This document shows positions 23,629 through 29,361 of a stretch of 29,361 nt of DNA, in pieces; position 1 is the first letter of the stretch; every line of letters begins with the position of its first letter. Source of the DNA: an uncultured Eubacteriales bacterium (GTDB lineage Bacteria > Bacillota > Clostridia > Christensenellales > UBA1242); NCBI GenBank assembly GCA_948514155.1, contig CAOQYA010000002.1, positions 106,174-135,534 of the forward strand. Reading direction: 5' to 3'. The translations under genes and the position numbers were made by a program. Below the pieces are notes generated by a model, which made no database searches, had not been told where the DNA came from, and was given only the letters and a program-made list of their open reading frames with translations.

Positions 23629-24564
23629 TTATTTTCCAAGTTCTGCGGCAACAACATTGATAATTTTTCTTTCTTTGTTGATGCATGCTTCTGCTATATC
23701 AAGTTTTTCGTCAGTAACTGCCACTAGATTAAACTTAACAAGCCCGTTATGATCAAAAACTGGCAGACCATATTCGTCTTCAACAACCATTTCTCTTGCC
23801 CAAGGTTGGTCAATAACCTTGTTATTAAGACATGTTGCTTTATCCCACAACTTTTTGTAGCCGTCAATGTCACCTTCTTTCTTAAGGTCTATTGCTTTTA
23901 CTGTTGCCTCAATATAATTCTTATGGCATCTGGTCATGGTCAGTCTTACAAAATCGAATTTCTCGGCATATGACCTAAGATTTTGAACAGGAACTTGAGG
24001 ATTGAAACTTCCTTTTGGCGCACTCTCTTTAAATAATGCCTTCTTAGCCGCTTTTCTAGCCTGTTTTTCGAGAAGTTTAATAGCCTTGTTTGTGTTTGTG
24101 TTAATAAATGTTTTTGGAATGAGATTTCTTACTTGGTCTCTCATGTCAGACTTGCCGTCTTCGGTCTTCAAAATTTGACAAAAACTTTCAACACGCTTGC
24201 CATTTGACGACCTATCAATAATTTTTAAAGCATGTTCACATTTATCTATCCAGATCTGTGAAGTATAAAGGTTGCTATGCAAGAGTTCGCCAAATTCCAA
24301 ACTTTCCTCTTTTTTTTCTAATGTTGGAATAATTTTACGAGTGAAAGTGATTGATTGTTCGATGCCTTTAATAACTTCCTTTTCTTCAGGCAAAATCGCA
24401 GCAACTTTTTTTGTAAACTCGCCCAAAACCGAAAGTTCTCTCTTGATAAAGCCAACGATTTCAGCCAGTGCTTTCTTCGCTTCACTCTGAGCCTTTGCGT
24501 AAGCAGCAAGTTCTTCCTTTGTCATTTCATAAGTTTCTTTACAAAGTTCTGTGTCTTTAATCAT
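23629..24564 (-). CDS. Hypothetical helical protein, unknown function
   Basis: This 311-aa protein is Lys/Glu-rich and predicted almost all helical. Residues ~1-110 could form a long coiled coil (AAYAKAQSEAKKALAEIVGF and following). There is no signal peptide, membrane span or recognisable catalytic motif. The end, EYGLPVFDHNGLVKFNLVAV, is more beta-like. ATG 24564 is certain because GGAGG lies upstream at ideal spacing; a TTG at 24576 overlaps that site. It is a single-gene unit with a near-consensus promoter nested in the metG terminator and its own terminator. This suggests solid expression, but I cannot assign a role. Confidence 0.7.
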   Translation of the reverse strand: MIKDTELCKETYEMTKEELAAYAKAQSEAKKALAEIVGFIKRELSVLGEFTKKVAAILPEEKEVIKGIEQSITFTRKIIPTLEKKEESLEFGELLHSNLYTSQIWIDKCEHALKIIDRSSNGKRVESFCQILKTEDGKSDMRDQVRNLIPKTFINTNTNKAIKLLEKQARKAAKKALFKESAPKGSFNPQVPVQNLRSYAEKFDFVRLTMTRCHKNYIEATVKAIDLKKEGDIDGYKKLWDKATCLNNKVIDQPWAREMVVEDEYGLPVFDHNGLVKFNLVAVTDEKLDIAEACINKERKIINVVAAELGK

Positions 24565-24588
24565 AATTTCCTCCAATGTTATGAGCCA

Positions 24589-24617
24589 AGTATAAAATAA
24601 AAAGAAGGTGTTGTCAA
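24589..24617 (-). promoter_or_regulatory. Promoter of the 311-aa gene, nested in metG terminator
   Basis: The minus strand reads TTGACA (24612-24617), a 17-nt spacer and TATACT (24589-24594). The -35 box lies within the loop of the metG terminator hairpin, and the spacer is its 3' stem and T-run. Confidence 0.88.
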
Positions 24618-24628
24618 TACCCTTCTTT
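24595..24628 (-). terminator. Terminator of metG
   Basis: AAAGAAGG (24621-24628 read on minus) pairs with CCTTCTTT (24601-24608) around a 12-nt loop. TTTTTATTTT follows. It lies 24 bp after the metG stop. Confidence 0.8.
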
Positions 24629-24651
24629 AATATTTTTTTAATTAATTTTAC

Positions 24652-26295
24652 TTAAACTTTGAATGTGTCGCCAGCGTTTTTTGAAAGGTCAACATCGGCC
24701 GGCTGAATGCGATTAAACAGCACCGAAATGTTTTCGAGTTTAACGGTCTCGTCATAGAAAACTTCACCCCAGCCACAATCTTTAACACCAAGATATCTTT
24801 TCACTTTCTCAGCCGCTTTTGGCATGAGCGGAGAAGTTATGTTTGCAATGTTGGCGATAAGATAGAGACAATTTGAAGTCACGCGGTCAAACTGCGGCTT
24901 ATTGTTTTCATACAGCGTCCAAGGCGCGCTTTCGTCATAGAACTTGTTGGCAAACTTAATAAGAAGATACATCTCTTCCGCCGCGGCTTTATTTTCGCCT
25001 TTCTCGATAAGCTGCCCAATTTTTTTATATGCCTCAAGCACAACTTCGCGCACGCTTTTATCAAGTTCGAGTTTTGGCACTTCTCCCCCGAAACGCTTAA
25101 CAAGGAATGAAAGATTTCTGTTCACAAAATTTCCATATCCGCCCACAAGGTGTTTGTTGTGAGTGTCGATAAAGTCCTCGATTGAGAAGGAGCCGTCCTT
25201 CTTCTCAGGGTTGTTAAGAATAAAATAATATCTAATGCTGTCGCTGTCAAAGTTAGCAAGAAGCGAGTTCACCGTGATAATGTTGCCCTTACTCTTGCTC
25301 ATTTTGTCGTTGCCCATATTGAGATATTCGCAGGCAACAACCGTGTTTGGCTTGTTGATTTCAGGGTCAATCGCCTCAAGCAGCGCCGGCAAAATTATCG
25401 TGTGGAAAACAATGTTGTCCTTGCCGTGGACATAATAAGATTTTGTGTTTTTGTCGGTGATAAACTTGTAAAAATCTTCCCCTCTTTCTTTGGCCACACG
25501 CTCGCCGGCAGTGAAATAGCCAAGCACAGCCTCAAACCACACATACATGCGCTTATCTTCAAAGCCGCTAATAGGAATTTCCACACCCCAGTCAAGTTGC
25601 CTTGTCAGCGCTCTGTCGCGAAGGCCTTCCTTAAGATATTTAACAGTTTCATTTATCGTTGTTGGGCGCCAAGCGTCCTTGTTATTTTCCACAAACTTAG
25701 AAATTGCGTCGCTAAACTCGGAAAGCGCAAAATAGAGGTGTTTATTTTTCTTTGTTATCGTTTTCTGCCCACAAGTTTTGCAGCGCTTGTTAAGAAGCAT
25801 ATCGGGCGAAAGCGCCGTGAGGCACTTGTCACACTGGTCACCATTGCACTCTGCTCCGCAGATTGGGCATGTGCCAATAAGTTCTCTATCGGAAACAAAC
25901 TTGCCGCAACTAGCGCAATAATCTTCCTCTTCTTCCTTGGAATAGATATAGCCTTTTTCATTGATAATCTTAACAAATTCCTGCACGCGCGCCTTGTGAA
26001 ATGGGTGCATCGTGTCTGTGTAGAGGTCATATGAAAAAGATAAGTCTTCAAAATTCTTTTTAACCTCGTCGGCATAGTGCCTAGCAATTTTCTCCGGCGA
26101 AACACCGTTCTTCTTCGCCCTTTCGGTTATCGGCGTGCCATGACAATCAGAGCCGGAAACATATATAACCTCTTCGCCTTTTTGCCTAAAAAATCTCGCC
26201 AAAATGTCACCCGGCAAAAGTGCTGCCAGATGTCCCACATGAATTGAGTTGTTAGCATATGGCCAAGCGCCACCGATAAAAATCTGCTCTTTCAT
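24652..26295 (-). CDS. metG: Methionyl-tRNA synthetase
   Basis: This 547-aa class I synthetase charges tRNA-Met. The HIGH motif is HVGH at 19-22 in GGAWPYANNSIHVGHLAALLPGD, and the KMSKS loop is NDKMSKSKGN. The connective-peptide zinc region has four Cys pairs (CASC, CPIC, CDKC and CKTC), a two-knuckle type. The anticodon-binding helical domain follows (GGYGNFVNRNLSFL, DESAPWTL). It ends at ~547 aa and lacks the C-terminal EMAP/Arc1p-like tRNA-binding domain that many homologues carry. ATG 26295 has AAGGAG upstream and a TATAAT box at 26315-26320, though no good -35 box. It is followed by a terminator. Confidence 0.96.
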   Translation of the reverse strand: MKEQIFIGGAWPYANNSIHVGHLAALLPGDILARFFRQKGEEVIYVSGSDCHGTPITERAKKNGVSPEKIARHYADEVKKNFEDLSFSYDLYTDTMHPFHKARVQEFVKIINEKGYIYSKEEEEDYCASCGKFVSDRELIGTCPICGAECNGDQCDKCLTALSPDMLLNKRCKTCGQKTITKKNKHLYFALSEFSDAISKFVENNKDAWRPTTINETVKYLKEGLRDRALTRQLDWGVEIPISGFEDKRMYVWFEAVLGYFTAGERVAKERGEDFYKFITDKNTKSYYVHGKDNIVFHTIILPALLEAIDPEINKPNTVVACEYLNMGNDKMSKSKGNIITVNSLLANFDSDSIRYYFILNNPEKKDGSFSIEDFIDTHNKHLVGGYGNFVNRNLSFLVKRFGGEVPKLELDKSVREVVLEAYKKIGQLIEKGENKAAAEEMYLLIKFANKFYDESAPWTLYENNKPQFDRVTSNCLYLIANIANITSPLMPKAAEKVKRYLGVKDCGWGEVFYDETVKLENISVLFNRIQPADVDLSKNAGDTFKV

Positions 26296-26360
26296 AAAAA
26301 ACTCCTTGCAAGAGATTATATCATAACTTTTGCAAAAAAGAAAATATTTTTATATCAATT

Positions 26361-26900
26361 TTATTTAATCTGCGCGCTTTCGCCGGCAGTTTGAGCCTCT
26401 TCGGTTTCCTCCTTTGGGAAAGGCCTTTTCCAATAAATGAAAAATAGCCAGAGCAGCATGTTAAGAAAATATGAAGCCTGAACAAGCAGTGAGGAAATTA
26501 AAAAGGCAAATTTAAGAGATAAATCACGCAAAAATAGCGCCGCGAAAACACTTGCAATCAGCATCAAAAATGAGCAGATGTTTTGAATGATAATCATATT
26601 CACAACTTGTGTGAGTGAAATAAACTCGCCCGACTTTTTACGATAAATTTCGCCGTCTTTATCAAGTTCTTTTAACTGCTCTTTAATTTTATCACGCTTT
26701 GATGCAAGCGCCGGCAAGATAAACAACAAGAGTGAGATATTTATGCCAATGAAAGACAATGTGACCGTCTGCATCAGCGAAATTTGTTCTTCGTCAAACT
26801 CTAGTCCTGTCTGAGCGATAACTATAATCATAATCACATAAAGTCCAATTAGCCAAACAGGGAAAAACTCAACTCCCCGCCCCTTTTTTCGCACTTTCAC
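26361..26900 (-). CDS. Small membrane protein, unknown function
   Basis: This 179-aa protein has four likely membrane spans, near 13-30, 44-65, 104-125 and 130-158. A short charged segment lies between spans 2 and 3 (KRDKIKEQLKELDKDGEIYRKKSGE). The N-terminus is basic (KVRKKGRG) and the tail is acidic. I recognise no family. The start is uncertain: GTG 26900 is used, and no strong ribosome site is seen. It lies between the ABC exporter and metG, separated from the exporter by 109 bp that include repeated TTTGTCTAA motifs. Confidence 0.6.
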   Translation of the reverse strand: MKVRKKGRGVEFFPVWLIGLYVIMIIVIAQTGLEFDEEQISLMQTVTLSFIGINISLLLFILPALASKRDKIKEQLKELDKDGEIYRKKSGEFISLTQVVNMIIIQNICSFLMLIASVFAALFLRDLSLKFAFLISSLLVQASYFLNMLLWLFFIYWKRPFPKEETEEAQTAGESAQIK

Positions 26901-26938
26901 TTTCTAGATTTTAACCCAAATCAGAGGTCGAATTCCGT

Positions 26939-26988
26939 CTTAGATAACTTTTGTCTAATTTTCCCGATTTGTGTCGAAATTTGTCTAA
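26939..26988. repeat. Short direct repeats TTTGTCTAA in intergenic region
   Basis: TTTGTCTAA occurs at 26950-26958 and 26980-26988, exactly 30 bp apart. A reverse-complementary TTAGA element lies beside them at ~26940. They sit upstream of the small membrane gene and may be regulator sites. The evidence is weak. Confidence 0.35.
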
Positions 26989-27009
26989 CTTTTGAATTAG
27001 GATAGAGTT

Positions 27010-28743
27010 TTAATTCGATTTTGAGTATAGTTTTCGATAAAATGCGCTATTTTTAAGCAGTTGTTCATGAGTGCCCCAGCCGGCAACTTTCCCTTTTTTG
27101 ATAAGTAAGATATTATCGGCATATGTGATTGTAGAAAGGCGGTGCGCAATCATGATAATTGTCAGTTTGCTTTTAAGTTTTTCTATAACCTGCATAATCT
27201 CCTTTTGCGAAGAGTTATCGAGCGAACTTGTAGCTTCGTCAAAAATAAGAACTTTAACATCGCGGCTGAGCGCGCGAGCGATGCATAGTTTTTGGCGCTG
27301 GCCGCCCGAAAGTTGGCATCCACCCTCGCCTATCACGCTGTCTAGGCCTTTAGGCAAAGTTTCAATAAAACTTTTAAGTTCCACCTTATCACAAAGCCGC
27401 CAAATTTGCTCGTCGGAGATTGAAGAATTTATCATTCTAAAGTTTTCACGCACGCTGAGATTGAAAAGATATGGAAACTGATTGACAACTGCGATATTTT
27501 CTTTGATAAAATCGCGGCTTAGCACATCCACATCTTTGTCGTCAAATAGAATTTGACCGCTCTGCTTATAGTATAGATGCGCAATCAAAGAAGCAATCGT
27601 GCTCTTGCCGCAGCCGCTTTCGCCAACAATTCCCACAGTTGATTTAGATGGAATTTGGAAAGAGATGTCGTCAAGCACAGGGATATTATCAATGTAAGAA
27701 AAACTCACATTTTTAAACTCAATCTTGCCAGAGTAGCCTTCCACTTTCTCATTGCCGAAACAGTCAACATTTCCCTTTTCGGGATAAAGAATTGAATAAA
27801 GTCGCTGCGCAAAGATTTCGCACTCGGCAAGCTTGTATCTAAACTCGCCAAAGTCGGTGGCGAGCGTGAAAGTGTGTCCCTTGTAGAGATAACAGGTGTA
27901 GAAAACCGCATATGCAAGGTCGAATTTGACCATTAAAAACATGCTTAAAACGATAAAACAGAAATCGAAAACATGTATCATAGCATCGGTTAGTTTGCAT
28001 AATCCGCTGCCTATATACCATTCCCGATTGTCAAGCCTTATGTATTCACGCTGCTCCTTGTCCAGCATGCCGAGTATATTTTCTTCACAGCTTAATGTTT
28101 TAACATCCTTAATGGCGCGAATGGTTTCGATTATGCGGGACGATACAACTTCACGCTGCTTGCGCACGCCCGGCTTAAGTTTTTTAAGATAGTAAGTTCT
28201 AACAGCATAACAGAGAGAAACGAAGGCAACAGAGCCTATCACCATAAGCCCTAAAGGAAGGTTCAGAACCAAAAGATAAACGAGATATGCCACCCTTTTT
28301 ATGATGTTCATTATGTATTCCGTAAGCGACTTAAAGCGATCCGACAAATGGTCAATGTCCGAAGTTAGACGCGTTACAATAACTCCAGAACCGATTGTAT
28401 CATAGACTGTCATCTTCATATTTAGAGCGGAAGAAACAATCGCTTGCTGCAAATCGAACTTGACATTATTTTGCAGGTTTTTATAGAAAAAGGTGTTCAC
28501 CCATGCAATTAACTGGTCAAAAACTTGTCCGGCAAGCAAGATAAGTGCCCAATAAAACGCCCACTGAAAATCGCTTTCCATAAGGCAAGTTATAATGTTT
28601 GCAGTAAACATTGCCGAGAAAAAGGAAATCACCACTCTTAAAATAAGAATGGCACAAAATCCTATGTAGAATTTTATGTGCTTTTTATAAAATTTCAACA
28701 CTTGTCGAAAATAAAAATAGTTTCTTTTCTTTTTCTCTTTCAT
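27010..28743 (-). CDS. ABC transporter, fused permease-ATPase (exporter type)
   Basis: This 577-aa half-transporter probably works as a dimer to export a lipid, drug or peptide. The N-terminal ~310 residues hold about six membrane helices, including KFYIGFCAILILRVVISFF, AYLVYLLVLNLPLGLMVIG and HVFDFCFIVLSMFLMV. The ATPase domain from ~340 has Walker A VGESGCGKST, Q-loop NQFP, signature LSGGQRQ, Walker B VLIFDEATSSLD and H-loop IMIAHRLST, all intact. ATG 28743 overlaps the stop of the phosphotransferase gene as ATGA, so the two are coupled. An upstream GTG at 28752 overlaps the GGAG site and is less likely. The substrate is unknown. Confidence 0.93.
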   Translation of the reverse strand: MKEKKKRNYFYFRQVLKFYKKHIKFYIGFCAILILRVVISFFSAMFTANIITCLMESDFQWAFYWALILLAGQVFDQLIAWVNTFFYKNLQNNVKFDLQQAIVSSALNMKMTVYDTIGSGVIVTRLTSDIDHLSDRFKSLTEYIMNIIKRVAYLVYLLVLNLPLGLMVIGSVAFVSLCYAVRTYYLKKLKPGVRKQREVVSSRIIETIRAIKDVKTLSCEENILGMLDKEQREYIRLDNREWYIGSGLCKLTDAMIHVFDFCFIVLSMFLMVKFDLAYAVFYTCYLYKGHTFTLATDFGEFRYKLAECEIFAQRLYSILYPEKGNVDCFGNEKVEGYSGKIEFKNVSFSYIDNIPVLDDISFQIPSKSTVGIVGESGCGKSTIASLIAHLYYKQSGQILFDDKDVDVLSRDFIKENIAVVNQFPYLFNLSVRENFRMINSSISDEQIWRLCDKVELKSFIETLPKGLDSVIGEGGCQLSGGQRQKLCIARALSRDVKVLIFDEATSSLDNSSQKEIMQVIEKLKSKLTIIMIAHRLSTITYADNILLIKKGKVAGWGTHEQLLKNSAFYRKLYSKSN

Positions 28744-29303
28744 ATCAGCCACTCCACAGGTTTGTCAGAAAAGAACTCATCAAGCACCACTTTAAAAAGT
28801 TTAAGTTTCTTTTCTTCTCCCTCTTTTTTTACAACTCTTGCCGCATAGGCTGTCATGAAAGAGAAAAGTATGAGTTTCATTTGCTTGTGAACTTGAATAG
28901 GAATTTTGCCGCCGTTCATTTCTTTTAAATAGGCTGAAACATAGCCACGATAAAGTTGCGAGGCTTCGTCGGAATAAAGTGGAAACATCACCCATAAAAA
29001 GTTGAAGGTGTCATAACTTCTCACAAAATTTTCTATATCGATTATGTAACGCAAACCATCCTTTAAAAGAGTGTTGCCAATTTTTAAATCAAAATGTATT
29101 ATTCCTATCGGCTCCTTTTCAAAAGCCTTTATCAGGTCTCTCACGCGAGTTTTAAGTTTATCAGAGCTGCAGCCAATGTATTTTGAAGCAAGGTCTAGGT
29201 CATTTTCGTAGATAAAATCAATTTCTTTTAACACTCTTTTTAAAAAATCGTCTGCAACATATTTTTCGAAACTTTTACCGTCATATTCTTTTAATTTTTT
29301 CAT
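28740..29303 (-). CDS. Aminoglycoside/choline-kinase-like phosphotransferase, C-lobe only
   Basis: This 187-aa protein has the catalytic loop IIHFDLKIGNTLL (HxDxxxxN; His70, Asp72, Asn77), followed by the metal motif IIDIENF (Asp89, Glu91), as in APH/choline kinase families. The N-lobe, with its ATP-gripping Lys and glycine loop, is absent. An in-frame TAA lies 15 nt before ATG 29303, and no ribosome site is seen. The contig ends 58 bp further on. The N-lobe may be lost to a real frameshift or truncation, or to an assembly error in the A/T runs at the contig edge. It is coupled to the ABC exporter by an ATGA overlap. Confidence 0.65.
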   Translation of the reverse strand: MKKLKEYDGKSFEKYVADDFLKRVLKEIDFIYENDLDLASKYIGCSSDKLKTRVRDLIKAFEKEPIGIIHFDLKIGNTLLKDGLRYIIDIENFVRSYDTFNFLWVMFPLYSDEASQLYRGYVSAYLKEMNGGKIPIQVHKQMKLILFSFMTAYAARVVKKEGEEKKLKLFKVVLDEFFSDKPVEWLI

Positions 29304-29361
29304 TTTTTTTGCTTTTTAAAAAATATATGTTCGGCAATCGTATAAAATAACTAAAAAATAT

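Noticed and set aside
1..29361. CRISPR arrays, tRNA or rRNA genes
   Set aside because: I saw no regularly spaced repeats, cloverleaf tRNA sequences or rRNA signatures on either strand.

Overview
This looks like a short contig from an uncultured, low-to-moderate GC Firmicutes (Clostridia-like) bacterium, probably an endospore former. The evidence is a sigK-type sporulation sigma factor, a YlbJ-like membrane protein, a DUF4364 regulator, zinc-ribbon L32, an rnc-smc-ftsY string and sigma-A promoters close to consensus. The first 19 bases match the 3' end of an Illumina read-2 adapter, so the left edge is an assembly artefact. It cuts polA short before its polymerase domain.

Layout. Almost everything is on the minus strand; only two genes (20325-21248 and 22140-22700) are on the plus strand. 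In the minus-strand reading direction, from high to low coordinates: a phosphotransferase missing its N-lobe and an ABC exporter (28740-29303, 27010-28743); a small membrane protein; metG; an unknown 311-aa protein; a HIT protein coupled to RNase HI; then, around the two plus-strand genes, an unknown 270-aa protein; pta-ackA; rpmF; plsX-rnc-smc-ftsY; a two-gene islet (beta-helix protein, PHP phosphoesterase); a GGCT/glutamine-amidotransferase fusion; sigK; a degenerate diadenylate-cyclase-like protein; rnpB; an unknown 396-aa protein; rarA, an E2-like acyltransferase and a small membrane protein; and truncated polA.

How the genes work together. plsX (phospholipid precursor), rnc (RNA processing), smc (chromosome organisation) and ftsY (SRP receptor) abut or overlap and read as one operon. 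pta-ackA is the acetyl-phosphate/acetate pair. rarA and polA serve replication and repair; rnpB, metG and rpmF serve translation. sigK and the YlbJ-like gene point to sporulation.

Most unusual feature. The last 30 bp of ftsY, including its stop codon, are repeated exactly 1,927 bp away (11453-11482 and 9526-9555). The two repeats bracket a visibly AT-richer pair of genes, a TTG-started beta-helix protein and a PHP phosphoesterase. The PHP gene takes its last codons and stop from the repeat. This looks like site-specific integration behind ftsY, or a duplication event, with no recombinase inside. Other points of interest are two apparent leaderless promoters (rarA, DUF4364), a very long terminator-like hairpin after rnpB, a promoter nested in the metG terminator, a perfect 20-bp palindrome upstream of plsX, and an E2-like protein whose catalytic His is Glu.
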